A stretch of DNA of 64,000 nucleotides from Riptortus pedestris. Its lineage: Eukaryota > Arthropoda > Insecta > Hemiptera > Alydidae. The DNA is taken from assembly GCA_019009955.1 (NCBI GenBank), contig CM032228.1, positions 207,101,501 to 207,165,500 of the forward strand, in the 5' to 3' direction. The translations under genes were made by a program, and so were the position numbers. A model generated the notes under the pieces. It saw only the letters and a list, made by a program, of their open reading frames with translations, was not told where the DNA came from and ran no database searches. Every line of letters begins with the position of its first letter. The stretch's first letter is position 1. Positions 1 through 10,589 of the stretch are shown here, one piece after another.

Positions 1-1288
1 TTTTCACATTATATGAGTCTTACTGACTTGGACTAACTAAAAACGATCATACTAAATAAAATCTTCAGTCCTGCGGGTAAATGGATGACAAAGTGTAGAT
101 AATACTGTTAATAAAGTATTGTTTCTGTAATAGTTAGTTTCAATGCGTTAAATCAGGCGACGGGACTCTAAATTTTATTTTTGCTGTATGGCTATAATTG
201 CGCCTTAGTATGCCCCCCCCCAACTAAAAAGTCTCACCAGAGACCAGGGGGCCTTCATTTGGAAATACCCTAACAGTTTTTTGTTGTAAGATATTGAGTG
301 AGAAAAACATCGTGTAGCACTCTGTACAACACGTGCCTGCGCTTGAAAGAACACATTCCTCTGCAAGAGCATTATAGTTTGTCAGAATGCAAGTACTTGA
401 ACAACAAACTAGTAGCACTCACTCTTTTTGGCTTTCATAAGAAAAGAAATAAACTGTATTTTTAAACTCTTAATGGGCTTTATGAAGAGTCTACTCTAAA
501 GTATTACAATGATTCTTATATTACCTCTTGATATATGTTTTTTAGTGGTACAAAAATGAGGGTCACCAGAATAGTTCTCAACTTTAATATGTGAGGATAA
601 TGCAATACCTCACCCACCGTAATTAGCGATACCGGTCATAAATTCACAAGCGAAAACCATATAGAATCGATAATTATTTGTTTGTCAGATAGCGAATAAA
701 TATTACTCGTATTTCCTTATCCATTACAGATTACAGTCTATAAAGATCTGATATACATATCAGTTAAAAAATCATCTATTTTTTATTGATCTTTACAGTA
801 AAAGTTCACTATTATTAGAATTAGAAAAAAATAAAAGTACCTTTCTTTATTATTTTGATGTTTTAATAAGTCAAGTATCGTTTCAATTCAATGATATTCA
901 ACTGAAAGCCTCTTTTGGCCTTACTAAAAAGCTAGTCTGCAAGTCATGGCCGTTCATGGCCTGTTCAAGATTTTCATTTTCCTAAGAGTCTTAATATGTT
1001 CTGTGCTCCAATTAAATTTTAAAAAAGCTTAGTGTTTCATTAGTTTCCTTTGTCAGCACAATACTATATATCTAAAACAAAATTTCCAAGGTAAAAACTT
1101 TTAGAAGTAAAAGAAACCAAAAAAAAAATTAGAAAATTTGCTTTATTTCCCATTACAATTTTTAACAAAAATTAGCCAACGATTTCTAGCCACTAAATTG
1201 GGTGACCATTTTAAAACGTCAAGGTCATTGGAGGCGATGAAGAATATTAATACGCTTTATTATTTTTGTCAAAAATATGTCCAAAACG
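1..1288. other. No recognisable feature
   Basis: AT-rich sequence without a supported gene or repeat relationship to the rest of the window. The only oddity is a short C homopolymer near 211. The open frames here are short and have no recognisable motif. Confidence 0.6.
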
Positions 1289-1291
1289 TAC

Positions 1292-1880
1292 TTAACCCTC
1301 CGTCGGGCGCACCTCTGGACGAAACAAAATCGGGTGCACCCGGCCTGAGAGGCCGCTCACATATTTTAAACCCCCACTACCCAACTAATTAATTTTAATT
1401 TAAAACGCTAGTAGGACATACTTCGCTAGGATCTTTAGAAACCAAATATAATATTTAGAACGTAAAATATTGTTTTTATTAGAATAGAATGAAGCTTATA
1501 CTAAAACAAGTAAAATTGATCAGGCGCATTCGGCCTGAGAGGCGAGAGTTAGACTAGCACTTATTTCTCAAGATATCGACGAACTTCCATATAGAATAGC
1601 ATTAATCTTAGTAAAATGGACGATTGCAATAGATATATCTTGAAAAAAAAATCATCTTCGAAATTAAGGACCAATTGGGCGCAGTCGGCCTCACAAGCCA
1701 CCTAGGGACCAGTCGGTCTGGATGAATGATGGCAATAGACTAAAGTAGGGGATTCTAAGCATGAACACAAATCAGGAAATTACTGGGAATGGCCCCTCAC
1801 AGGGGAAACAGAATGAGGCGTGTTATCAAAAAGTATGTTTTCCTGGCCTCTCAGGCTAGCTGCGCCCGACGGAGGGTTAA
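1292..1880. mobile_element. piggyBac-type MITE with TTAA target duplication
   Basis: The element is bounded by TTAA at 1292-1295 and TTAA at 1877-1880, the target duplication of piggyBac transposons. Inside these lie perfect 16-bp terminal inverted repeats, CCCTCCGTCGGGCGCA on the left and TGCGCCCGACGGAGGG on the right; a CCC start is usual for the superfamily. A sub-terminal motif GGCCTGAGAGGC occurs near 1343 and inverted near 1844, with two further relatives near 1530 and 1688. The interior (about 580 bp) has no transposase, so this is a non-autonomous copy that would need a piggyBac transposase in trans. Orientation cannot be assigned. Confidence 0.85.
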
Positions 1881-2892
1881 TGATTTGATTCATCTAAATG
1901 GGTTTAATGTCGAGAAGAATCGATGTAGTGCTAAGGAATATCATTTAATCAAGCAATATGGTGGAACTAAACTTTTACAGTTAAATATATTTCCCTAGAG
2001 ATTCTTTGCTCCACTCGCGTGTCTTAATAACTCTAAAAAGTCCGCCAGGAGGAAGCTGCATAATTAGTTACTTTAATAAAGTAGAGATTGGAGGTTTAAC
2101 ATAAATAAATTATTGTCAAGTAAACATAACAAAAGGAGGGAGGGGAATTGGGGAAACTAAGATAAATCATGAAATGAAGAGGAAATGTTTCTGACAGAAT
2201 AAGTTTGTTGACAGAACATACGTTTTTTTGACATAAGAGATTTCTTCTTTAGCACCAACGACTCGAAGCCAAATGGATATTATCATCTTTTCGAGCAACT
2301 TACCTGTTCGTCCATGTTTTCGTAATTTATTAGCGTTCATGTTAATGTTCTCTTTAGATTGCAATTCGGAATGTACTTGTGCCGTAGCTATGTAGTTTTT
2401 GGTAGATGTATAATGACAGAAGATGCATTAAACTTCCTAATAGTTAAAAAATGATAGGGAAAACGTAGTACATTTTTTACAAAATAAAGGAAATATTGCA
2501 ATCTGAAAAAATGCTCCATCAGCGAAATTCTCCGTACTGACCCACAACCCAAACCATATTGACTAGCTTTGGTGTGACATCTTGCATATATGTAAAAGAC
2601 TGAGACTTAAAATGTTAAAAATTCATGTTTAGAAATCTTGTGTCGTCTATAAAGAGATCTATAAATTATGTGCTATGACATTTTTCAATAATAATTAAAT
2701 GAAGTGCAGCAAAATACTTGTTTTTTCTTAACTCAATGTGAGTTCAAGAACATTTAAGTCCACGCCACATTTTTTTAAATATCTTTAGCTAGACCTAATC
2801 GTGTAAACCATATTTAATATAATAAATTAATTAATTTTAGTTAAATGGAGCTATGAGGGAAAGTGGTACCTGATTAAAACGCATTTAGAATC

Positions 2893-2896
<4 letters not shown>
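1881..2896. other. No recognisable feature
   Basis: AT-rich DNA between the piggyBac-type MITE and the TA satellite. I see no coding signal, repeat ends or RNA gene. Confidence 0.5.
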
Positions 2897-2959
<63 letters not shown>

Positions 2960-2980
2960 GTTGATATATATATATATATA

Positions 2981-3013
<33 letters not shown>

Positions 3014-3021
3014 TTTTTTGT

Positions 3022-3056
<35 letters not shown>

Positions 3057-3059
3057 TGT

Positions 3060-3100
<41 letters not shown>

Positions 3101-3103
3101 TGT

Positions 3104-3140
<37 letters not shown>

Positions 3141-3174
3141 TTTTTATTGATATATGTATATGTATATGTATATG

Positions 3175-3224
<50 letters not shown>
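2897..3224. repeat. Composite (TA)n satellite with TTTTTGTTGA spacers
   Basis: Long (TA)n runs are separated by a short recurring spacer, T5-9 followed by GTTGA or ATTGA, near 2951, 3014, 3053, 3097 and 3140. This gives a higher-order repeat of about 40-60 bp rather than a simple microsatellite. The long tyrosine/isoleucine-rich open frames across it are artefacts of the dinucleotide repeat. Confidence 0.85.
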
Positions 3225-3225
<1 letters not shown>

Positions 3226-3413
3226 TGAGTATCAACGTCTTCCCGAGTGAGGAAGGGACAGTCACAACGAACGTATGAGGGACACGCACTTCAGAAAAGA
3301 ATAGCTCCTGAAGAGGTGATGTGTAGGACAGTACGAATAAAGTTTGCGAGGAAAAAAAATGCTATTATTAGTCACCCATGGAACTATGAAAAAGATATAA
3401 AAATATTGGGTCC
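3226..3413. mobile_element. Half copy of the GGACCCAATATT foldback family
   Basis: This matches the right arm of the complete foldback element at 12449-12835. It contains the core GAGTGAGGAAGGGACAGTC, then CACTTCAGAAA, CCTGAAGAGGTG and the outer end AATATTGGGTCC. The left half is missing and the element abuts the TA satellite, so it is a truncated copy. Confidence 0.65.
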
Positions 3414-4256
3414 AAAATAAAAAGAAATAAATTATAATACAGATATCTATTTAATGACGGTACGTATGGAATACTCTTAATATCGGGTTTTATAATTATT
3501 TGAAAGGTTCATGCACAAATAACCTCTAGATATGTAAAACATAAAATGTGCAGGCCTACCAACCATACTGATACGATAAAAACTGCATATTAATACATTT
3601 AAATAGAGTTTTTCTAGAGGTGGAGTTTACATTTTTCCAATAATTTAATTTTTCCTAACAGTCACTTGTGATTTTTCAATTTATTCTTTATCTTTTTTAG
3701 TGTTATATGTCACATTTTTTTCAATAAATCTTTCAAAATAACAATTACTTTTTTTCCCCTGAATTGGAATAATAAACTACAATTTCTCTTATTACAAACT
3801 AATCAATAATGAAAACAAAAAATAAAATCAGATTTCTATTGATGGGGCACCGTGGTCGGTTTGATACATGTAGAGTGGAACTGTAATAAAGACATCCCTG
3901 GCCGTCAGCCTATACAAAAGAGTCAAGTTTGAATTTGTGGTCACTATCAAAAAGTAAAAAATAGTCATATCCTAGACTAATAAAAAGATGTTAAAAATAA
4001 TGAAATACACTTAATTCGTATTAGAAGTATTCCGAATTGTTGAGAAGCCCATTAATAAAGCCATTCATAACACCCATATTGATAGAAACAAAAATTTTAA
4101 AAATAATTATTTTCATATCATCAAACTTCATTGACATGTAAAGTGGAATTTATACCGCCGAAGTAATACATTTTATAATACACATTGTTATACAAAAAAA
4201 AAATTCTGCAAGCAATAAGTAATATATTCTTTGTTTTCACTCTATAACACAACTTG
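3414..4256. other. No recognisable feature
   Basis: AT-rich sequence with no supported coding region or repeat. Confidence 0.5.
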
Positions 4257-4440
4257 ACTGGGGGTTGTTGATCTCGAGATCGGTTGCCCATTGGTGATAA
4301 TAAAAGGCGAGCCTAGACAATGCGATGACGTCTGTAGAGCGGCCGGTCAATAATAGAACATGCTCAGATACAAATCGAATCAATGGCAGCCAATACAGCT
4401 CTTCGCTCTCTCCTCAATCTCTCAATTATAATTAAACTCT
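4257..4440. repeat. Unclassified interspersed repeat (copy 1 of 2)
   Basis: About 175 bp here is closely similar, in the same orientation, to 9152-9316. Both contain CCTAGACAATGCGATGACGT, GGTCAATAATAGAACATGC and CTCTTCGCTCTC with the same spacing, and end in AATTAAACTCT. I do not recognise terminal inverted repeats, a tRNA-like head or a LINE tail, so the class is unknown. This copy lies just upstream of the 36-bp minisatellite. Confidence 0.7.
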
Positions 4441-4552
4441 ACACCGTGTCACTGTGTAGTCTATATACAGCTGAATGTATCTTTTGTTCGGCCATTTTAC
4501 ACTACATGGACGGATGACATACCTTCTTCTATTAAATTCAATAAAAACTGAT

Positions 4553-5141
4553 TTTTAGCCGTTGGTAACATTGCAAATACCTTTACAACTTTAGCCTTTG
4601 GTAAAATTGTAAATACCTTTACAACTTTAGCCGTTGGTAACATTGTAAATACCTTTACAACATTAGCCGTTGGTAACATTGTAAATACCTTTACAACTTT
4701 AGCCTTTGGTAACATTGTAAATACCTTTACAACTTTAGCCGTTGGTAACATTGTAAATACCGTTACAACTTTAGCCGTTGGTAACATTGTAAATACCGTT
4801 ACAACTTTAGCCGTTGGTAACATTGTAAATACCTTTACAACTTTAGCCGTTGGTAACATTGTAAATACCTCTGGAATATGCTGGATGGTAGAGGAACCAA
4901 TTGATCCTGATTGTAAATACCTTTACATTAGCCGTTGGTAACATTGTAAATACCATTACAACTTTAGCCGTTGCTAACATTGTAAATACCTTTACAACTT
5001 TGGCCGTTGGTAACATTGTAAATACCATTACAACTTTAGCCGTTGGTAACATTGTAAATACCATTACAACTTTAGCCGTTACTAACATTGTAAATACCTT
5101 TACAACTTTGGCCGTTGGTAACATTGTAAATACCTTTACAA
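4553..5141. repeat. 36-bp minisatellite, two blocks
   Basis: A 36-bp unit (core TTAGCCGTTGGTAACATTGT followed by AAATACCNTTACAACT) is repeated about 9 times at 4553-4869 and about 6 times at 4912-5141. A 42-bp unrelated segment (4870-4911) separates the blocks. Because 36 is a multiple of three, both strands stay open and encode periodic 12-residue repeats. This is a consequence of the period, and no gene context supports expression. Confidence 0.9.
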
Positions 5142-5216
5142 AGCCTTTCTATCGGCGGTTAGAAGTCGGTTTTCGTTAATTTAAAATACTGGAATTATAA
5201 ATTAAATACCGCCTTA

Positions 5217-5283
5217 GAATTCACTAAATAAACTCCTTAGTACCACCCTGGCTAGAAAAGGGTGGGAACCTGTAGATAAACCG
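5217..5283 (+). repeat. tRNA-derived SINE, body fragment
   Basis: Matches the body of the SINE family seen complete at 29822-30046, from ATTCACTAAATAA through CCACCCTGGCTAGAAAAGGG to AACCTGTAGATAA. The tRNA-like head and the 3' tail are missing. It directly precedes a HINE-like copy. Confidence 0.7.
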
Positions 5284-5289
5284 TAACGA

Positions 5290-5788
5290 TAACGCATTTA
5301 TCCCGTACAATAAAGGTCTCTTGAAAACAATTTATGGTATTTAAGCTTAGAATAATGTAGTTTATTACATAACAGAGTATTGTTTATGTAACATAGGTAG
5401 AGAGAGGCTGAAGACTGAAAAATGGAAATATCTCGGTTAATATTCAAGATAGAGAATAAGTGTATAGAACAATATTTGTAGTAAAGTTAATGTGCATCCG
5501 ACGTATGGTAACGGAGATATTTCGAATTTTCGAAAATCCCCCCTAAACCCCCCCCTCCCACGGGTCCAATTTCAGCCATTAACGAACTAGATCTGTCTTT
5601 TTACATAAAACGTTTAAATATCAAGTTTGGTAACGATCAAATAAAAGTTGCGACCGATAGAGCGTTATCAAACAAATATATATATACAATTTTGAACGGA
5701 TCTCATTTTCATCATCTCCAAATTTTTCGAAAATCGCGTCATGAGTACGGCCTCAATAGCTGATTTCCCTTAAGAAAAATATGCTAAA
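5290..5788 (+). mobile_element. HINE-like element, 5'-truncated
   Basis: Lacks the 5' terminus but keeps the internal blocks of the family: ATATCTCGGTTAATATTCAAG, GTAACGGAGATATTTCGAAT, the C-rich run, AACGAACTAGATCT, a short TA tract and TTTTGAACGGA. It keeps the 3' end with CCTCAATAGCTGATTTCCC and a decayed stem-loop ending ATGCTAAAA. It is the first of three same-orientation copies in a row. Confidence 0.8.
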
Positions 5789-5817
5789 AAATGAATTTTT
5801 ATGTTCCATAAAAAAAC

Positions 5818-6220
5818 GTTCCGTCACGCAGGCCCTGCGTAAACTAAGTAGATCCTCAATTGCTGGGCAAGCTACTCATCTTACCTGATTATCTATCCCC
5901 ATTTCTACTGCCACAGGAAGCCAGTGGAAGCAGGACTTGAAATATAAGCTGGAAATTCGATTCTTAGTGGTTTAAGTACTCGACATGAAAATCATATTTG
6001 TAGCAATGAGGGCCTACACAAAGCTAATTGGTGTATTTCGAATAATTGTTTCCTCCCACCTATACATAACCTCTCCCCCACTACCTGGTCTGGTTTTAAC
6101 CGTTAACGGACTTTCTAATTTAGTTTTACGTAAAATTCTGATTCTGATTAAACAAAAATACTACCCACCCATCTTGGTAGCTGGTCATTTACTTTACATT
6201 CATAAGGAAACGAAACAAGT
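5818..6220 (+). mobile_element. HINE-like element, old diverged copy
   Basis: Starts with the family 5' end CCGTCACGCAGGCCCTGCGT followed by AAACTAAGTAGAT, about 30 bp after the end of the previous copy. Further in, GTATTTCGAATAATTG, a C-rich run, GTTTTAACCGTTAACGGACT and TTTACGTAAAA align with the conserved central block. The 3' end is not recognisable. The start is clear and the end is approximate. Confidence 0.6.
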
Positions 6221-6387
6221 TAGGCCATTAAAAAATAACTGAAATGAAGCGGATAGTGTTTTTATTTACATTGACCATAGCCAAAGATGAGCTTAATTTA
6301 TATAGGCAGATATAGTTTTCAAAGAACCTCATTTCAATCAGATCATCAAATACTAACATATCTAAAACGCATCAACATTTACAAAAA

Positions 6388-6870
6388 GTCCGTCACGCAG
6401 GGGCTGCGTAAACTAAGCAGATTTCCCACGTGAAGCTTTACAATAGAGAAATCTGCCTAATAACAGCTGCAGTAGTAAGAAACCTCTAAACCTACTCACG
6501 AGGGACGAATAGTTACGAAAACGGCCGCCAGAGCTCACGGCGGAAAGTCCGAATATAGCCACTGCAGCCGAACACATGCAGAATATAAATTCAAATATCT
6601 CAGTTAATATTCAAGATAGAGAATAAATGTATAGAACAATATTTATAGTAAATTTAATTTTCAATAAGATTGATTCTGTAATATTTTTCGATCCGACGTA
6701 TAGTAACGGAGATATTTCGAATTTTCGAAAATCCTCCCCTCTAAACCCCCCCTCCCACTGGTTCGATTTCAGCCGTTAACGAACTTGATCTTTCTTTTTA
6801 CATAAAACGACTAAATATCGAGTTTGGTAACGATCAAACAAAAATTGCGACCACTAGAGCGGTAACAGAG

Positions 6871-6926
<56 letters not shown>

Positions 6927-7050
6927 TTTTGAACGGACCTCATTTTCGTCATCTTCTAGGTAGGATCGATGGACATTTGAAGAAAATTTCAAAAATCGCG
7001 TCATGAGTACGACCTCAATAGCTGATTTCCCTTAAGGGAAATCTGCTAAA
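6388..7050 (+). mobile_element. HINE-like element, complete, subfamily A
   Basis: Complete copy of about 660 bp. The 5' end is GTCCGTCACGCAGGGGCTGC, where CGCAG-GGG-CTGCG can pair as a hairpin, followed by AGCAGATTTCCC. Subfamily A then has ACGTGAAGCTTTACAATAGAG, AAATCTGC and GGCCGCCAGAGCTC. The shared 3' half carries GTAACGGAGATATTTCGAAT, a C-rich run, a (TA)n tract at 6872-6923 and TTTTGAACGGACCTCATTTT. The 3' end is a stem-loop GATTTCCCTTAAGGGAAATC followed by TGCTAAAA. The inner inverted repeat and fixed microsatellite resemble DINE-1/INE-1, non-autonomous Helentron derivatives. No replication protein is encoded. Confidence 0.85.
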
Positions 7051-7316
7051 ACATATAATACAAAATAGAATAGGTCTACAGCATACCTAAAAAGATTTAA
7101 AAGGGTTAACTTTTATTATATTCTTTAGACTAAGCACGGATATGAGAAAGAATCAGGTATTAAAGAAATATTTTCCATATTATAAAAGTACAAAACAAGG
7201 AAAGCACATGAAGGAGTAAATATATCATACTAATAATGCCAACCACCATCGCTGTGGAGCACAAAACTAAATAAAGAAAATAAAAAAAAAATAATATAAA
7301 TGTACTAGTATATAGG

Positions 7317-7553
7317 AACAACATAATTTTTTTTTATTAAAACCATTTTAAATTGTTGTCTTTATTACTAGTCTAATGTTTATTAATTGTTTTTATTACT
7401 AGTATTTAATGATTATTTGTTGTATTTAATTTTTTGTTTGTTGTTTCAGTTTTTGTTATTTTTCTATAATTTTGTTTTCATTTTACATTGTGAAACTTTG
7501 AGCCAAATCGCCAAGATGCGGGTGCTCCTGTACTTATAAACAAATAAATAAAA
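7317..7553 (+). mobile_element. LINE 3' end (5'-truncated)
   Basis: About 235 bp similar throughout to 38002-38226, starting TTTATTAAAACC and continuing with TTATTACTAGTCTAATGTTT and GTGAAACTTTGAG. It ends in GGGTGCTCCTG and an A-rich tail AAACAAATAAATAAA. The tail is shared with the coding LINEs ending near 50912 and 59812, so this is a short, dead insertion of a related Jockey-type LINE. Confidence 0.7.
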
Positions 7554-8450
7554 AAAATTTCATCAAATCCTAATTAGGATGCGAACATTTAAAAACATTT
7601 TCTGAAAATCGTCTCTTATCGGTAATTATCTAAAAATTGTTAAATTCCTTAAATACATTACCTCTTGCTATTTCGTGTCGTTCATAACGGTAATTCCTCA
7701 TTAAGTAAACTTTTCTTAATATGTTTTTTCTGATTTACGTGTATGTATGTGATGTCATTCTTAATCTATTAAAAAAATGATCAAATGATCTAAAATGAAT
7801 CTATGCTTATCAGCTTCTAACAAATACCAGTCAATAAGTGACGCAAATCTACATTTACATGCACCAGCACAACTCTTCTCTGCGTCAAGAAATTGTTATT
7901 CATATTTCCATCGAAAGTACATTCGCAGCTGACATTTTACCCTTTGGTCACTGTTATAGCATTTAATGGTTCCCAGGTGATAAACAAGGGAACGCAATCT
8001 GTAGCTTCCCGTTACCTTGTGTACGAGACTATCCAACAGTAAGGAATTGTATGGAGAGAACTTTCCTTGAGGATAAAATCGTTAGAGAGCCGTCCCTCTA
8101 CATCCTGTTAAGCCAGACTAAAGCTGGCTGACTACAGCTTTAATATTCAGAGCAAAGAGCAACTTTACTGCTGACACTCTAACTTATATGAACCATCTCA
8201 TCCATTAAACTAACTACCAACAGGTTTTTAGTGCAATACTGCCATAGCAAAATTACTTGTTTCTACTTCACAAATCATTAATTTAACATTTTTCCATAGT
8301 ACGTGATTTGTCCATTCACAGCGTAAAAATTGAATTTCAACTTGTACATAATGATATGCATATATGAGTATAATTCATATTAGAATATCGTCCATGCTAT
8401 TCAACCAAAGAAAAACTATATTTATTTATTTTTTTTAATTTAGTCTCGTT
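7554..8450. other. No recognisable feature
   Basis: Nothing supportable as a gene or repeat is visible in this stretch. Confidence 0.5.
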
Positions 8451-8539
8451 AGATATTGAAAGAGTTTTAAACAGCACATATAGCCAGTACTTTGGAAGAA
8501 TTAGCTCTCTTGGCAGAGGCGAGGAGTACCAGTACCAAA

Positions 8540-9080
8540 ATGTGCCATTTTTAAGACCAAAGTTATATCTCAAATCCTCTTATTAGGTACAAAAAATCAA
8601 AGATTGATAGTTGGTAGGGCAATTTAAATATTTAATCCAGAAAAGCCATGCCCCCTTTGCGAAGATAGCCAAGACACCGTTACGCACTTCATCCTTAAAT
8701 GCCCTGTTTTAGCAGAGAAAAAAAACCACCTCCTGAAAAGTCTCAACATTCCACAGCAATCCATGAACAATTTTCTTGACCTTATGGACAAGAATAAAAT
8801 AAACTACATATATGTTTTCATACTTAAAAGTCTTTACGTCAGAGGGGAAAAAATACAAACAATCTAATTATTAAAATAAAATTAATGTTTTATGTTTTTT
8901 TCTATAGTAATTATTGTATATAGTTTTTGTTTTTTTGTTATTTTTAAATGAATTCTCTATTTATGTTGATATAAAGAAAAGAAAATGTAAATCATGAACA
9001 TGGGCTGAACCCTTATTATGAAATGTTTAAATTTTTAAAAGCAATAAAAATATTCATTCATTCATTCATTTATTCATATT
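8540..9080 (+). mobile_element. LINE 3' part with zinc-knuckle-like C-terminus (CR1/L2-like?)
   Basis: The frame ending at the stop near 8866 encodes a C-terminal segment with the spacing CPLCEDSQDTVTHFILKCP (about 8650-8705). This CxxC...H...C knuckle is found at the C-terminus of many LINE reverse transcriptases. About 55 residues follow up to the stop. Upstream the frame is already interrupted (for example GRAI*IFNPE), so it is a pseudogene. The 3' untranslated region ends in (ATTC)n at about 9050-9076, a tail type seen in CR1/L2-like LINEs. The reverse transcriptase core is absent. Confidence 0.65.
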
Positions 9081-9151
9081 TATTTTTTTATATTTTTAAA
9101 ATGATGTAGCTCCTCAAGCAATTAATAATAATTTCCTTCATTTGCTTGGTA

Positions 9152-9316
9152 AGGTTCAACTTGACCCAGGCTGCTGATCTTGAGGGCCTAGACAATGCGA
9201 TGACGTCTGTAGAGCCACCGGTCAATAATAGAACATGCCCAGATACAAATCGAATCAATAGCTAGCAATACACCTCTTCGCTCTCTTCTCAATCTCTCAA
9301 TAATAATTAAACTCTC
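9152..9316. repeat. Unclassified interspersed repeat (copy 2 of 2)
   Basis: Second copy of the repeat at 4257-4440 in the same orientation. It has the shared blocks CCTAGACAATGCGATGACGT, AATAATAGAACATGC and CTCTCAATAATAATTAAACT. Differences are scattered substitutions and a deletion before the first block, so the two are independent old insertions rather than a recent duplication. Confidence 0.7.
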
Positions 9317-9638
9317 TTAAATGACCTGACGTAGTCCATTAACAGCAATATATATTCAGCACTGACATCATGAGGTGTTAGTACTGATGTCTTACGAGTA
9401 AGATGCTTCAGGATGGAAGTGAGTTCCTTTCATCCGATACCTACTGGTTAACAAATCGGTAATTAGAAATATCCCCCCAGAAAACATCCTTAAGTTAGGA
9501 AATAAAGTACTGCCTACTATTTAACAATTTTATAAACATTTACTCAGGGCCAGAATTTATAAAATACAAAGATATATTCAGCAAGGTGCGAGCAACATGC
9601 ACCCTAAAACCCACAATGCAATAAATACACATCAAAAA

Positions 9639-10271
9639 GTCCGTCACGCAGGAGCTGCGTAAACTAAGCAGATTTCCTGGTGTGCCCCGTATTTGCATTT
9701 ATTTTAAAAAGTAAAGGTTCAATGAAAACAATATTTGGTATTTATGCTTCAAATAATGTGCTTCATAATATATGAGCTTATTGTTAATATGCCATGAGTG
9801 AAAAGGGGGGTTTACTAAGGGCCAAAAATTATAAAATGCAAATATCTCGGTTAAATTCAAGATTGTGAAAATACGTACAAAATAACATTTATAGAACATT
9901 ACATTTGCAATAAAACCGGTTCTATACAATTTTGATCTGATGCATAATAACGGAGATATTAAGAATTTTCGAAATTTCTCCCCTCTAAACCTCCCCTCCC
10001 ACTAGTCGGATTTCGGCCATTAACAAACTAGATCTTTTTTTTAAAAAATAAAACGAATAAATATCGAGTTTGGTATTGATTAAACTCAAATTGCGACCGC
10101 TAGAGCGGTAACAGTCATATATATGTGTATATAGATAGATAGGCATAACATTTTGAACGGACCTCATTTTCGTCATCCACTAGGTAGGATTGATGGACAT
10201 ATGAAAATTTCTTTTGAAAATAGCCTCATTAGTACAACCTCAATAGCTGATCCTCGAGGGAAATCAGCTAG
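9639..10271 (+). mobile_element. HINE-like element, complete, subfamily B
   Basis: Begins GTCCGTCACGCAGGAGCTGC and AGCAGATTTCC. Subfamily B then has a different 5' half (GTATTTGCATTTATTTTAAA, CAATATTTGGTATTTATGCT, TTCATAATAT) before the common block from ATATCTCGGTTAA onward. The central microsatellite is short (TATATATGTGTATATAGATA). The 3' stem-loop is rearranged to AGCTGATCCTCGAGGGAAAT followed by CAGCT, so its outer arms (AGCTGAT and ATCAGCT) pair perfectly although the loop differs. Confidence 0.82.
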
Positions 10272-10355
10272 AACTAACTACAGTCCGAAACAAACCGTTC
10301 TTTGCCATCAGCAGTATGGCTCTTGAAGTTGTCGCCACGCTGCTTGCACCAGATC

Positions 10356-10589
10356 TCATCTAATTTCAGGCCATCCGACCATCACTTTCTTCTTCTCAAC
10401 TTTCCTCTTAGGGCACAGTTGTAATTCTCTTACGGTCTGTACTTCATAATAAATTGTATCTGCTTTGACATCAACATCTATAAGGCTGGTTGTCTTTCTG
10501 ATCGGCCAGAAGTGTTGATCTAAGGCAACTCTAAAAACATCGCATTGTTTTGACCACCGAGCCGCAAATAACTTTACCGAGGTCGGGGC
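10356..10589 (-). pseudogene. Unidentified coding-like frame, 77 codons, no ATG start
   Basis: On the minus strand a frame opens just after a possible splice acceptor (ATTGTTAATAG ending at 10590). It runs 77 sense codons to TGA at 10358. The composition is protein-like and less AT-rich than the flanks, with residues such as KQCDVFRVALDQHFWPIRK and YYEVQTVRELQLCPKRKVEK. I do not recognise the family. It could be an isolated exon, a retropseudogene or part of a decayed transposon ORF. No matching neighbouring exon was found. Confidence 0.35.

Noticed and set aside
224..418. Cys-rich 64-codon frame resembling a small secreted peptide
   Set aside because: No signal peptide followed by a plausible mature domain, no splice or repeat context; this length is expected by chance in 64 kb.
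2874..3289. Tyr/Ile-rich open frames of 87 and 134 codons
   Set aside because: They translate (TA)n repeats; the same artefact occurs at 13984-14205, 38145-38468, 39160-39354 and 61124-61315.
4553..5141. CRISPR-like array
   Set aside because: Units are contiguous and near-identical with no unique spacers, so it is a minisatellite in eukaryotic DNA.
4497..5179. Repetitive protein frames on both strands (12-residue period)
   Set aside because: A 36-bp repeat period forces open frames on both strands; no promoter, splice context or non-repeat coding sequence is attached.
10345..10589. Chromodomain or integrase tail of an LTR element
   Set aside because: The YYEVQ...GWP spacing is only loosely chromodomain-like and no other pol motif is nearby.
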